64,000 nucleotides of DNA from Rhynochetos jubatus (GCA_027574665.1 CM050690.1:36653857-36717856), one strand, 5' to 3'. Counted from the first letter of the stretch, positions 12,695 to 25,781 are shown. Numbers and translations are program-made. Notes: generated from the letters alone by a model not told the origin.

Positions 12695-13489
12695 TGTGCT
12701 GGGTTCAGTCAGGAAAGGGCTAACTCCCTTTACTCTGGTTGCCAGGGAACTCTGTTGCTGGACAGTAAGTGAAAACATTGATAAGGCCTCAGCTGGTGCT
12801 GGGCATGGCCTGTACTGAACTCAAGGTCTTTTGTCCGCTTCAGATACTGTGGCTGACCCAGACTGACCAAGGAAGTATTTCATCCCATAGTGCGTCATGT
12901 TCCGGTCTCTTTGGGTGGGGAAGAGGGTCCGGTAGCCATTACTCTGCCCTTCTCTCTCTCTCCTTTACTCTCTTGCTCGTCTCTCCAGGCACTTGCTAAC
13001 CCTCCTGCGTTAGCTGCTTTGCCAACTCCTGTGCTGGCTCATTTGTGTGGGAGCTGGTGGGTTTTTTTGAGTTTTCTGGCCGTGTTATCAGTGATAAGGT
13101 TTGCTCGGAATCTGCTGCGTAGGCTCCTGGGCTCTGGCCTTCAGGCTGCGGCTCTCGGGCTGCGATCACTCTCGGGCTGTGGTTCTCGGGCTCTCTGGGT
13201 CTGACTTTCATCATTCAACATCTGGGTGTGCATTGGTCAGTGGATGGTGGGAAACTGTATCATATTGTATCATATTGTACTATATGTTTCATTTGCTACT
13301 GTTTTAATTATCTATTTTTAGTAGTACCTGTATATATTGATTTAGATTTAATTAGTAAATAGTTCCTATCTCAGTTTTACGAGCTTCCTTATTTCTTTTC
13401 CTCCAATTCTTCCCCTCCACTGGAGGAGGTGAGGGGGATTTGTGAGAGCGGCTTTGTGATATTTTGCTAGCCTGAATTAAATCACGACA
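12695..13489 (+). mobile_element. solo ERV LTR with perfect 5-bp TSD
   Basis: The LTR starts TGTGCTGGGTTCAGTCAGGA and ends AATTAAATCACGACA. CATGG occurs directly before (12690-12694) and directly after (13490-13494), which is an exact 5-bp target-site duplication. Inside are CTCGGGCTG short repeats (13150-13195), a T/A-rich section with TAGTAAATAGTTCCTATCTC, and a purine-rich block GGAGGAGGTGAGGGGG near the end. These features it shares with the LTRs at 25782 and 31572. No gag-pol sequence is attached, so this is a product of LTR-LTR recombination. Confidence 0.92.
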
Positions 13490-13494
13490 CATGG

Positions 13495-16400
13495 TTTACA
13501 AAACTCATATGAACAGTTATTTGAAAGCAGTGTTGAACTAAGGTCTAAACTTTTCCCTACAGCCCCAACTACAGCATTCCTGTGTGTCCCACATGAAATT
13601 ATATCATATTTCTCATCTCACTAATTTCATGTCATGCAGATTCTTCAAACACCCAAAGTCTGGTTTACTAAGTTGGTGATGGAGATAGTATAATAAAGAC
13701 TGTAATACTGCACCAGACTAATGACATGCCATTCAGAAAACTTTTGTCTGAAGGCCAGTTTGTCATTCATAAGGTCAGTGCTGTCTATGAACCTGCCCCA
13801 GCGATGTGCTGCTGTCACAGCACAGCAAAGTTTAAGCCACAGGTACAGGATATATCTTCAGCTCATCCCCACTGAATGTCCTATTTGCTGTCAGTATGGC
13901 AGAGATGATAATTACTATGAGATCACCTTGTGTTGCCCTGCCATCACTGAAAAGGAGATGCTTTCCTCTTTCTAGCACAGTCTTCCCCAAACAGTAAAAT
14001 AAACCAAACCACAATTTCCATGTACAGCTACCTGGAAAATAAACAAATATCCGGTGTGATAGAGCAGATTGCATCTGGGATTATATCTGGACCGAAACAG
14101 TGGGTGTTGAGCCTTGACAAAGCAGAGCCTCTGTTCTGTCACTTGCCACCCACCTCTTGTTTATCCTGTTTGAGTGGAGGGGTTACTATTGAAATGCAAT
14201 GTCTCCCAATACTTTCAACTAGAGTATCTCACTAAACCATCTCAATTGCTAAAAACTTGCATTTCAGTCCCTCATAAATACTGCCTAAAATCAATTCGTT
14301 GTCAGGCAACAACTGCAACATTCACTGTAACTGGTTCCCAGAAAAACAGTTAATTCTGAAAAATGTTAATAGCTTCAGCTTTCAATTGAACGATTTAATA
14401 ATCAAAATTTTAATTTACTCCCCCTTCCTCCCCCAAAAAAGTTTTAAGAGAGGTTAACCTGTCAAGAGTAGCATTGCTACTGATCCAGCTGAGGCAGAGA
14501 AGGAGGTTGTATATCCTCATTATTACCATAATTGGCATCTGGAATCCGTTCAAAAATTCTGATTTACTTTGTAACAGAGGATTATGGCTGAATTTGGAGT
14601 TCTTTATGGTCTGCAGAGGCTTTTGAAATTCAAATATAAAAACTGTCAGTTAAACATTTCGTGAAAAGCCCTACCTTATACTAATCCAAGGAAACATGAA
14701 CAAGCGCTTGAGGGGATGAAAATCCACAATATGTTTTGGTAGCTAACCACTTACAGAAACATTAACATTCTTGGGCAGGGTCACTCTGTGAGCTTCTGAA
14801 GTAACTTAGGAGCCAGCAGGATTCACTTCTTAGCAGAATTCCAACACCCTGAAAAAGTCAGTCAGAAGAGACTAGTATTTATGAATTATTAATGTTGGCT
14901 TTCTCTTTTTTTTCCTTATTTTTGCCTTTGTGTGCATGTTCAGCTGAGTAATTCAATAGACTGATAGAGACATGAATAGATATGCTAACTAGCACCAAGG
15001 CTAACCTTTAAAGTTCATTAAAGCTGTCAGCTTTCAATGAAATATTTTCATTTTTCTTTTTCTGAACTGGAATACAAACATTATTTGTACACTTGGTGCC
15101 AGCAGGGGTGCCCCCAGGAATCAACTTTTAAGTTTTTTTTTTTTATATATATGTAGGAAAGAGGTTCAAGAAAGGTGTCAGTTTTACAACCCTCATTTAC
15201 AGTCCCTGTCATGGGAATGTGTTCATGTTGTGTCAGTAGCTTCTCTCCGTTCTCATTACTATCATTGCCATCTAAACGAGGTATAGAGGTTTGAATATCT
15301 CACACGTTGTCTTCCTGAGATAGAAAGATGTGAGCGGGAGGATGGAAAGGGAGGTAAAGGAGAGGGTTGGTGACCTGAGATGCTACACCAGTATGCGTGT
15401 TGGAAGTGGAAGGATAATTTCTTACATTTAAAATATAGTTCAAAAATATTTTTGACCAATTAAAGAAAAACCAAATTCACCTTACAGTCCCACTTTACCC
15501 TTCTGATGAGTTGCTCCTTTCAAAGGCTTTAATGTGTGAGAAAAAGAAAAGGATCTTGACAATCCATCACTTACCATGTTGCATCCTTACTGGTTGTTGC
15601 TAAACTATAAATATAGGTAGCCACAAAACCCAGATATTTGAACCTAGAATCTAAAGAAATATTGTTATTTTCCTGAGTGAGACACCAAAATACAGGGAGT
15701 GAGAGCACTGGGAACAAAGCTAGAGAGACCAAATTCCAACTTCTGGTAAGTGATAACTGATCCCTTTTCTATTCTTCCCTTCCTCCTTTTTCATTACATC
15801 TGAGTAAGAAGCATCACCAAACTTCTCCAAAGTTCAACACTGCCATTTCTTCATTCCTGTTCAAACGAATAGGTAGTCTGAAGTTAATTCACAACCTGAG
15901 ATTTGAAGTTGCTCAGTTCTGTAAGGGGCTCAGACCCAGTGGTTTTGATAATACCTATATGTTAGACCCATCTCAAACTGCAATTGTAATGCTTGGAAGG
16001 GAGCCTGAATTTTTGTTATAAACCTACACTTCTGGTCAGGTTCACAAATATGCTGCCTGAAAGACCTGCAGCTTGGACCGTGGATTTTGGCACAACTCTC
16101 CTTGTAAAATAGAGAGTGTGTACTCAATCAAGGTCATAAAAATGGTGTGGGGTTTGGTTTTTTGTTTGGTTTTTTTTTTCTTTTTCCAATTAATATTATC
16201 ACAGCAGGGTGGTTACACTGGAAAATTGAGTTACTGCTTCAGGTGAAATAGTCACATTTTGAAAGTATAACTTACTTAATTTTGTTCATAGTTAGGCACA
16301 GCAATCAGACCTCCTAGGGTCAGGAACTATAAAGACCTCAGATACCAACATATCAGGCGACTAAAGCCAAGACCCGAAGCAAAAAGTAAACATAGACAGA

Positions 16401-16723
16401 CTGGCAAAGTGTGGGTTAACAGTAATTCTTCACTGACCCCACTATAACCTGTGTGCAGTTTCCCCATTGAAAATATTTTTATGTTGGTTTCAAAATGAAA
16501 AACTGAGAAAATGGTTCAAAACTGAATGCCAATCTTGGTTATCTTGTAATTTGACAACCAGTGTATTCTACAGAAATAAACAGTACACATTGCGTGTGAC
16601 ACAACATTCTCATCCTCAAAAAAAGTCTTGTAATTCATGAACCGTGCTCTAACACAGAATTGCAAAATATACATACTATATTGCACATAAAAGAGAATCT
16701 CAGGAAAAAAAAGCCTGTGATTC
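13495..16723. other. unique AT-rich non-coding DNA
   Basis: No gene or repeat is recognised apart from poly-T at 15130-15143 and a G/T-rich tract at about 16150-16185. Short open frames on both strands look like chance. Confidence 0.55.
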
Positions 16724-17812
16724 TGATTGGTTGACCCTGGTAGGATGCCAGGTGCCCACCAAAGCTGCTCTATCACTCACCTCTTCAGTTGAGCAGGGGA
16801 GAGAAAATATAAGGAAAGGCTCATGGGTGAAGATAAAGACAGGGAGAGATCACTCAGCAATTCCTGTCATGGGTAAAAGAGATTCAGCTTGGGGTAATTA
16901 GTTCATTACCAATCAAATTAGAGTAAGGTTATGAGAAATAAAACCAAATACTAAAAGCACTTTTCACTCCACCCTTCCCTTCCTCCCAGGCTTAGCTTTG
17001 CTCCTTATTTCTCTATCTACTCCCTGCCAGTGATGCAGGGAATGGGGGATGTGGACAGTTTGTCACCCCTTGTCTCTGCTGCTCCTTCCTCCTCAGGGGA
17101 GGAATCACAGAATCATATCATTTTTAGGTTGGAAAAGACCTTGAAGATCATCAACACTCTTCCCCTGTTCTAGTGTGGTGTCCCTCCCACAGGAGACAGT
17201 CTTCTACAAACTTCTTCTGTGTGGGTCCCTCCCATGGGATGCAGTCCTGGAGCAGCATGCTCCAGTATGGGCTTACCGTGGGGTCGCAAGCCCTGTCAGC
17301 AAACCTGCTCCAGTGTGGGTTCCTCTCTCCACAGGTCCTGCCAGGAGCCTGCTCCAGTGTGGGTGACAGCCTCCTTTAGGCAACCATCTACTCCAGTGTG
17401 GAGTGCTGCATGTGGATATTTGCTCCCTCATGGACCTCTGCGGCTGAAGGGCACAGATGGCCTCACCACAGTCTGCATCACAGGCTGCAAGGGAACCTCT
17501 GCTCCAGCACCTGGAGCACCTCCTCCCCCTCCTTCTCCACTGACCTGGGTGTCCGCAGGACTGTTGCTCTCACATATTCTCCATATTCTCACTCCTCTCT
17601 CCAGCTACAATTGTGCAGGGTTTTTTTTCCCCTTGAATATGTCTTCCACGAGGTGATACCATCATCATGGGTGGGTTTGGCCTTGATCAGCAGCAGGTCC
17701 CTCTTGAAGCCAGCTGGCATTGGCTCAGACAGAGATGGGGGAAGGTTCTAGGAACTTCTTACAGAACCCGCCCCTGTAGCCCCCACTGCTACCAAACCCT
17801 GCCACGCACACA
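16724..17812 (-). mobile_element. ERV LTR, antisense, about 1.1 kb
   Basis: Read on the plus strand it begins TGATTGGTTGACCCTGGTAG and ends CTACCAAACCCTGCCACGCACA, which is the reverse complement of an LTR. Much of it aligns by eye with the split LTR at 25502-29955: the GACAGGGAGAG block, the GCTCCTTATTTCTCTA block, the repeated GCTCCAGTGTGGGT units at 17250-17400 and the GGAGCACCTCCTCCCCCTCC block. Degenerate tandem units give rise to long chance open frames. No convincing target-site duplication was found, so the exact ends are uncertain. Confidence 0.8.
17104..17157 (-). mobile_element. CR1 3' scrap nested in LTR
   Basis: AATCACAGAATCATATCATT, then TTTAGGTTGGAAAAGACC, is the reverse complement of a CR1 3' end including part of its octamer-like terminus. 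The LTR copy at 29390 lacks it: there GGGAGGACTC continues directly into the CTGCCCCTGCTCC block. The scrap therefore inserted after the LTR. Confidence 0.75.
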
Positions 17813-17991
17813 TATTAAAGATATCCTCCTAAACTGAATTATTTTGCATATAAGAAGAGGCAGTGAGACAGACCTGAAGGAGAGGAAGGCTCTTATTCTC
17901 AGGCAATCAGTTGACATTGGTTTTGCTTCTATTCATAACAAACTTACTACTACAGCGAAATGAAGGTTTATTAACGAAAGTTATACAAAGT
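17813..17991. other. short unique spacer between two LTRs
   Basis: This is about 180 bp of non-repetitive sequence separating two antisense LTRs of different families. No gene is present. Confidence 0.5.
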
Positions 17992-18562
17992 TGTAGTTTA
18001 ACCTTATCTGGCAATTAAGTACCACACAGTCACTCGTTCACCTCCCCACCCCAGCCCCCCAGCACTGTGCAGGAACAGAGTCAGAGGAAAAGACAAGGAA
18101 GGCTCATACACTTGAGATAAGAACTATTTAATAATATGAAAGAAAATTATAGTGATAGTAATACTAACATTACTACTAATAATAAGTAATTAAAATAATA
18201 GAAAACAGAACATATGATACAATTTCTCACCACTCGTGGACCGACACAGTGCCAGGTCCCGAGGAGCGAGAGCCTGAGCCTGACAGCCAGAAAGCAGGGA
18301 CAAAAGCATCGGTCCCCACAAGCCACTAACAAAATGAACTGGCCCCATTGCTAACAACTGTGCCTAGAGCAAAACAAAAGAGCTAACAACCCAGCTATCA
18401 AGCTAGCACAAGTCTTAACAACCCCATCAGACCATTTCCCGCCTCAGGACTGCATATGTGCCCTGAGCCTAACTTACCATGGAATGAAACTCTCTCAGCC
18501 GTTCTGGGCCAGCCATCAGCACTGTGAAGAAAAGAAGCTTGTTCCTGCCTGAAACTAGCACA
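17992..18562 (-). mobile_element. solo ERV LTR, antisense, sister of the 25782 LTR
   Basis: On the minus strand it starts TGTGCTAGTTTCAGGCAGGA and ends TTGCCAGATAAGGTTAAACT(ACA). The provirus 5' LTR at 25782 starts TGTGTTGGTTTCAGGCAGGC and ends TTGCCAGATAAGGCTAAACC. Shared internal blocks include TAGCTTGATAGCTGGGT and AGTTCTTATCTCA. It is thus the same family, in solo form and opposite orientation. Flanking pentamers AAAGT and AATAT agree at 3 of 5 positions, so the duplication is at best decayed. Confidence 0.85.
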
Positions 18563-21500
18563 AATATTCAGCTAGCTTCTTGCCCAGTGTTGTATGTATC
18601 ACTTAAGACTCCTCTTCTTCAGCACATTTTGCATTTTATCTATCTGCTGCTTAGGTCAAGTTTGCCCAGTAATTTGTTCTTGACCTTTCCTTCAAAACAA
18701 TGAAGAAATGTTCTTTCCTAGTTGAATACGTCATTTTGGTAGATGAATGGCAGTTTCTTCTGTCAACTGCTTGTAAAGCATTTTCTGACCTCCAGTTTGT
18801 TCACCTTTACTGTGGTTAATTGAACCAAGCTGAAAAATCTGAAAAAGATACCTGTCTTTTCATAAGTGGTGTCCAGTGAACAACACATCTGTCTGTACAA
18901 TCAGTCAGTCAGTTGAGCAGACAAGTTTTCCTCTCTTCTTCCCACATATTTTCTCTACATCAGTATGAACAATTCAGTACAAAACAGTAAACCCCAATCA
19001 ATTTTGACTGCAGTTGACACAGGCACTTCTTGGGAACTAAGCATAGGCAGTACCACACAAGTTTTCTAGAGACATTTAGCTGTCATATAAGTCTTTTTTA
19101 AATGTTTTTTCCTAAATGAATACTATTTAATCCACACTCTGTGCTATCATAAAAAATATCTAAAAATACTGTATTTTTTTGAGTCAGCTAAATTATTTAT
19201 AACAGTTTCTAGGTAATGATCTCTTATTGTCCTTTAATTTAATTTTCTTCTTCTACACATAGGAAAATAATAATAATAATAATAAACCCCATTATTTTTC
19301 AGTAACTCCAACCTAAAGGTTGCTATTTTTATAATCATCTTCTGAGCATCTCAGGGTTGTGGTCAATTTTGTCTCTCAACTTTATTTATTATTAATATAG
19401 CCAACAAACAAATGACATTTTGCATTATGCTCTTTCATCCAAACAGTCACATCAGGCTGGGAAAAAGTATTACTTCGACAGATGAAAGAATCTTCTACAA
19501 ATCGCACACTGTGCTGAAGATCCAGTAAGGTCTTTACAACTCCTTCATGTCCCTTGAAGCACAGAAGGATGAGGATGGAACTGGAAAGACTAAGAGGTAT
19601 CACAGTGAACTACTGTTTGTGCACAGGCAAAATATGAGCACATTTGCAACTAAATGTTACCACTTTTTTTATCCTTATCAATTCACAGCATTAGAGACTG
19701 ACAAAACTTATATGACAGAAAACTTGCATAAAGCCAGAAAAACTATTTGACCAAGACAAGCTTCCCCATTGCAACCCTTTCAAACCACTACTCCAAACAG
19801 CCAGGCAGGAAATACATTTGAAAGTCCCACACTGCTCTTCCCAATGAAGAGTGTAAAAGATTATGCATTTCCTTTACAAAATATAAATCTAACCTCCTCA
19901 TGTAAAACAATAAAGTTCCAAAGTTAGAAAGTACAAGTTGATATTTTTCTAAGTTAAGCAGGATCTAACACTACATCATGTCCTCATTAATTTAATTAAC
20001 TACTATGTTTTTTACTATGAATTTAAACTAAAGACAGGGATTTCTGGTTTGGAGCAAGGAATAACTCATATTTCATATATCTCTGTGTTATATCTATTTG
20101 CAAATCTTATTCTTTTTATGGTAATGACCATATGTCCCCATACTGTGTTTGGAGAAAGGGTCCCACACCTACACTTTGTTACCTAAAGTCATTGCTGATT
20201 CTCTAATATGACTTGAACTCTTGGCTTTCAGAGGCTATGTGAGTCAGGAAGTGGGTAACAGTGATGTGATTGAGTCATGAAGACATAAAAGTCAATACTG
20301 TTGTGGAATGTTGCAAAGTTACCTAGATAAATGTAGAGTTCAAGTATTCTCTCTCCTATCCTGCTCCACTACTGGAAGTCTCTAGATCATGTTGGTCACC
20401 AAAGACATAATTTTTAAGGACTGCAGTCCATTGAAGAAGAAGTCTGAGCAACTTGCTCCTTCTTTAGTCCAGCATGGAATAATTTCCTCTATTCTAAAGA
20501 ATTTACACAAGACTGTCTCAGTGAAGAATGACTTGAGGACAGGTTTGCCAAGACTGAAAATTTCATTCCCACTTTCCTTTTCTGAACCCTTGCATGTCTG
20601 TTCATGTCTGGGAGGGTGCACCAATTGTTTTGGATTTTGGTTTATCATCGCTCAGGGAACCACTGAGCTTTGAGAGTTTGTTCTTCCTGCTAGAAATGTT
20701 ATTGAAGGGAAATTAACGAGTTCACCTCTGTCATTTGTGACCTGGAACTTGTGTTCAAGAAGAATCATTTGAAAGAGAAATTGCTAGTTGATTATGCATA
20801 GTTACGAGCAATAATTTTCAGACTCTACAGTAATCTACAAGTTCCAGATGGGCATACAATATTGGAACACTATGGCTGTAATACAGAATTTGCCAGGTTT
20901 GTAAATAATTGTAAAGCCATACACATACTTAGTTATATGAAAATATACCACATTAAGGGGGAGGCAATGTATAAATAAATATATCACACTTAAACTCCAT
21001 CACAGCTGTGAGACTTTACTAGCAGGTCACAAGAATGAGCAAAACTGTTTGATTGCTAGAATGCATTAGACTTATTCAGGAAATTGCCTATTCACTTATC
21101 TCTCTTGTTAACTCTGACCTTCCAGACATTCATTTCAAATCAAATTGCGTTATGCCAATCATGCTATCAACATCCACATTGCTATTAAAAAGTCATTAGT
21201 TTGACAAAATCTCAGCATTAAGATCTCTAATCACACATACTTTGTACCCCTCTAGTGTGTTAAACTATATGATTTGTTGCCATTCACATCTAATAGCTAG
21301 ACTTTGCACTCAATATGGACACGGTTGCAACAGACAAGACGGATGACATTAAAGGATTAAAGTGTTCCAGTATCAATAACTGAACAAAAGATGCATTAGA
21401 AAAAAATTATAGTTTGGGTTTTTTCCAGAACTTACAGATTCATAATCCTTTCCTTAATTAAGCCTTCAGTTGCCTGTAGTGGACAGACATGGAACAGGGT

Positions 21501-21654
21501 GGAATAGGTGTAGGAAAAGACTATAATTTAAGAAAATGTATGGGTTTGTCCAAGAAGGGCTGTACTGGCAAGAAGAGAGATTTGGTACTTGGTTCTTACA
21601 TGGAAAACCTAAGGAAGATTTCTGAACATGGACTGAAATAAACTAGGTTGTGCC
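18563..21654. other. unique AT-rich non-coding DNA
   Basis: There is no recognisable gene. A short AAT trinucleotide run lies at 19266-19284. The open frames at about 20389-20673 (both strands) have no coding features I can recognise. Confidence 0.55.
19266..19284. repeat. (AAT)n microsatellite
   Basis: About six uninterrupted AAT units. Confidence 0.9.
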
Positions 21655-21938
21655 AAGGGAAGGGAAGGGAAGGGAAGGGAAGGGAAGGGAAGGGAAGGGA
21701 AGGGAAGGGAAGGGAAGGGAAGGGAAGGGAAGGGAAGGGAAGGGAAGGGAAGGGAAGGGAAGGGAAGGGAAGGGAAGGGAAGGGAAGGGAAGGGAAGGGA
21801 AGGGAAGGGAAGGGAAGGGAAGGGAAGGGAAGGGAAGGGAAGGGAAGGGAAGGGAAGGGAAGGGAAGGGAAGGGAAGGGAAGGGAAGGGAAGGGAAGGGA
21901 AGGGAAGGGAAGGGAAGGGAAGGGAAGGGAAGGGAAGG
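21655..21938. repeat. (AAGGG)57 pentanucleotide array
   Basis: This is 284 bp of AAGGG with no interruption that I can see, G-rich on the plus strand. The array is homopurine/homopyrimidine. It translates in every frame to periodic GREGK or SLPFP strings, which are not proteins. Flanks are unique: CTAGGTTGTGCC on the left and CCAACTAGTAACTC on the right. Allele length is likely to be polymorphic. Confidence 0.97.
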
Positions 21939-24900
21939 CCAACTAGTAACTCAGAGGAACACATCACCAAATAGGCACAATCATATTGTATGAGAGTTAG
22001 TGCCTTAGCTCAGCATCTGTAATGTAAGGAGTAACCTCTGCTAGTCAAACTAAGAGGGCTTTCTCCCTTAAAAAGGCTGTAGAAGCTGGGCTGAGGTGAC
22101 AAATCAACAAAACTATATTTTGATCATCACATATCCTCTGGTGATGTCTGCATTGGGAGGTAGAAAAATTTCAATATTAATTACTTTTTGTCTTTCTAAA
22201 ACCCTCAAGCTCTGCTTTCAATTAAGTATGGTAGTAATCTTCCTCCCTTTCCTCCAGGAGCAGAGCACACTGGTAAAAAGTTACTCTGCTGCACCCAAGA
22301 TATAGTTGTATTTCACTGATCAGTAAATTGCCTAATGTTCCTTAAATTTTCCAGAAGATTTTCTAACATTTAAGTTGGTCTTGTAAATCTCTGTAAAATC
22401 TTGCCTACGTAACATACTGCTTTAACGTACAGTAACACATAAATGTACTGGGTACATGAAACTAAAATAAAAAATGTAATATATGACTGTACAACTCCTT
22501 TTTCATGGAATATATGGGTGCATACACTGTATACATTAATGTATATTATTCAGTTTCAAATCCCTAGATGTAAAGAAAAAATAATCAACTTAAATTAAAA
22601 TTACATATAAGCAACTTAATTAAAATTATATTTCTAATTATTCTACTGGATTTATCCATAGAAACCTCTCAGTAAATTAGTAAATTGTAACAAAATACCG
22701 CCTAACAAGAACGGCATAATTTATACATATTTCAGTTCTTATATTATCTTTTTCACCCTCCTTTTGCATAGGGCAACAAGAAACTGAATGTACAGAGATT
22801 AATTTAAGTAACAATTACCACAATTCACAATTGCATTAGCACCTATTAAGATTCATTGTTCTGTGGAAATTTTAATGATACATTCCTGAGTGAATAAAAG
22901 CAGAAGATGATTAGGAATAAAATTGTTTCTATGTATGCTGACAGGACTGCTGAGCATAATTATACATTTCTAGGGCGACCTGTTTGGAGTTTACTCCATA
23001 ATTTTATGTAAATTTTCAGTAACTTCGTTTTTTCAGGTTAAATGCTAATATGTTATTTCATTGCACAGTTGAGTTGTATGAGTATTAATGGACACATATT
23101 GCAATTGATGGAAGTGGTATCAGATAAAAGTTTAGACCATTGCAGAATGAAGGACTTTTAATTCGCTGTATTCTTCTGCCACGCTCTTGTTTCTGAATGA
23201 GTTGCCAACAATTTCAATTAGTTATTGGGTATTAACTATATTACCTATATTCAGAGCATAAATCCATTTCAAGGAAAATATTCTTTAGTGGTGGTTTTGT
23301 GGGGTTGGGTTTTTTTTTTCTTTCCCCCTCCTTTTTCTCATTTATTCACTGCATGATGCAGGCTTAATCAGCTTATACAGCTTCATGTAATACACTTGCA
23401 GTAAGCTGTAGAACATAAAAAGGCAAGTAGAAAAAAAAATAAATACAGAATACACTGAAGACAAATGTGTGGGATCAGGACTGCAGGACTGTGCAAAATC
23501 TTCCTGTTTAGATATGCCCAGGTTTCAATGAACCATACACCAGAAATCCTGGGAGAACTGGTTGATTCTCTTTCGGGTTCACACTGGAAGTGAAAACTAA
23601 AGCAAACTTCAAGAAGGTTGCAAACTGTGGATATGAAACCAAAACCAAAAAGAAAACAAACAAACAAACAGAGAAAACCCTCCCCTTTGTACTTATTTTC
23701 TTCTTTTCTAACTCCTGATCTTAATACTTTTTCTCAACCTCTTCCATACTGGGCTTAAATCTTCTCAAACTGAGCATGGATGCTCACTATCCACAGCCTG
23801 ACTGGAACTTAACACTTTCACCTCCCACCAGAAGAGATGTCTACATTTTTTTTAAATGATCAGGTGTCATTCTTGTTATTCCATATATACCTCATGTTGT
23901 TCCCTTTGTACAGTTGCTTTCAGGGATGGAGAGGGAAATCTATAGTAACTGATCTAAATTTCTCCATCATTATTTGATACTGAGATGTTCCAGAACAAAT
24001 ACCACAGCATTCATTGCTCAGATCCCTGTACCTGAATTCTTTGTTGGACATTATGAATTAACACAAAAATCTTTCAGCAACATGTATTTGACTACAATAA
24101 ACAAACACAGAGGAACTGAGTTATACTTTGACGAAAAGCTACTGTCAGGAAAATAAGAACAGTAAAAACCTAAAATATTAGACTACAGAAGGACACCACA
24201 CGAAGTTTCCCCAGCAGATGCTAGAGAGCAAAGAGCAGTCAGCTGTTCTTTATGCCTTCATGAAGGAAGGCTTGATCAAAGTCACTGGACAAGGAGGCTG
24301 TAGGGAAGTGGCCTTGTGCTAAAACTCAGTGATTCCGTTGCAAGGTTTTGCCTTACAAGATGTAGGCTTCTGATGTCTCCCAATTATGTGCTTGTCTGTC
24401 TTTCCCCTTTCACTACAAATAAATCCAAGAATCTTATCTGTCCCAATATCAGTCAAAGATTGTGGGGGTTTAAGACTCTCTAGGTTGGATTATGTGTTTT
24501 ACTGCATGAGATATGACGACGAGAAGCTAGTTTGATAAATTATAACTGTTTATGAATAAGCAATTGTACAAGTATAAATATGATGCCTAGTACAGAAATA
24601 ATCTATTTCCCCTTAGCAAAGGAAAAAAAATCAGCAGTTTAGTCATCAATGCTGCAACTGCTCAGTAAACAGGAAAATGGTTTTTCCTCCCTAAACTATC
24701 TCTTCTGCTTTGTGACATAAGGTGGATCTGCAGCTAAATTCCTAGTTGAAATCTAGTTTTCTCCAGCAATTAGTTTCAACCCATCTGCCACTCGCATGAT
24801 CTTAATGTTTATCAACACAAGTGCTTAACATGTCTAAGACAGGTCATCTGAAAACTGAAAAAGGAAAAAAATAGAAGAAGAAAATTTTCTGTGCTTGCTC

Positions 24901-25501
24901 CAGTCATGTTTATTATAACAAGATATGATAGAGAATATTGTTCATATACAAAGTCTCCTTCAAGGGAATTTATTTCAGTTCAGTCACGAAATTTTTAATC
25001 ATTTCTCATACTAAAAATTATGCTTACTGATATCACAACAGTCCCATGACAGAAATTTTGAGCTAAACTTCCTACCTCTGCTCATTACTGTTATCCACAC
25101 ATACTTATGCCTTTTCTTTAATTCTGTTTCTACTGTAGTCCATGCAATACTTTATTCTAAGTAGTAAAGCATATTTACAAGCTCTGAGGATTTTTAGAGA
25201 TAGTTTGATTTTCCATTTAGTCAAAAACAGAACAGCTTTATTGTTATGGAAGTTATCATGGATATTAAAGAAAAATCAGTTGGTGAAACTATTGGTGGAA
25301 CTGTTCAAACGTAAAAGCTTGCTTGTGGACCAGTTGGCAGATGATTGGGTGGTTTGGATGGAAGAATAAGGATATATATTAGAAGAAGCTAACATTTCCA
25401 GGACTTTGAAAGCCACAAATAACATTTTGAATTATTTCACAAGTACTACATCACAGTAAGAAAAATCTTAAAAATCCAAATACAATAGCTGGGATTGCTA
25501 T
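21939..25501. other. unique AT-rich non-coding DNA
   Basis: No gene is recognised. It holds a T/C-rich tract at about 23308-23338 and an A/C-rich stretch at 23635-23675. The section 22860-23240 has the texture of a conserved element and is listed separately. Several direct AATTAAAATTA repeats near 22580-22640 are simple AT sequence. Confidence 0.55.
22860..23240. promoter_or_regulatory. candidate conserved non-coding element
   Basis: Non-repetitive DNA with many homeodomain-type cores (GCATAATTATAC near 22955, TTTTAATTCGC near 23155, TTTCAATTAGTTATTGG near 23212) and no sustained reading frame. It is suggested by texture only. Confidence 0.2.
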
Positions 25502-25781
25502 TGTGGTTTAGGCCCAGCCAGCAACTCAGTACCACACAGCTGCTCTATCACTCCCCTGTCTGCTGGAATTGGAAGAAGAAAATACAAGAAAATGCCAGTG
25601 GGCTGAGGCAAGGACAGGGAGAGGTCACTCACCCATGATGGTCACGGACAAAACAAATTCGACTTGGGTGGGGAAAAAAAAAAAAGGGAATTTAATTAGC
25701 TGACAATCAAATCAGGGTAGGACAATCAGATAAATCAATAAATAATAGATAATCAGATCTTGAAAACACCTTCCCCCCACC
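25502..25781 (-). mobile_element. outer ERV LTR, left piece (its 3' end)
   Basis: Plus-strand start TGTGGTTTAGGCCCAGCCAG is the reverse complement of an LTR 3' terminus (CTGGCTGGGCCTAAACCACA). It matches the general terminus of the other LTRs in the window. The LTR sequence is cut at 25781 and resumes at about 29259 with CTCCCTTCTTCCTGGGC, because a provirus inserted into it. It is homologous to the LTR at 16724-17812. Confidence 0.85.

Noticed and set aside
17219-17751. Plus-strand open frames of 117-145 codons
   Set aside because: They lie in the antisense strand of an LTR built from degenerate GCTCCAGTGTGGGT-type units. The sister LTR at 29.3 kb gives similar chance frames.
21648-21974. 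Open frames of about 100 codons on both strands encoding GREGK and SLPFP repeats
   Set aside because: They are only translations of the AAGGG array, which lacks stops in all frames.
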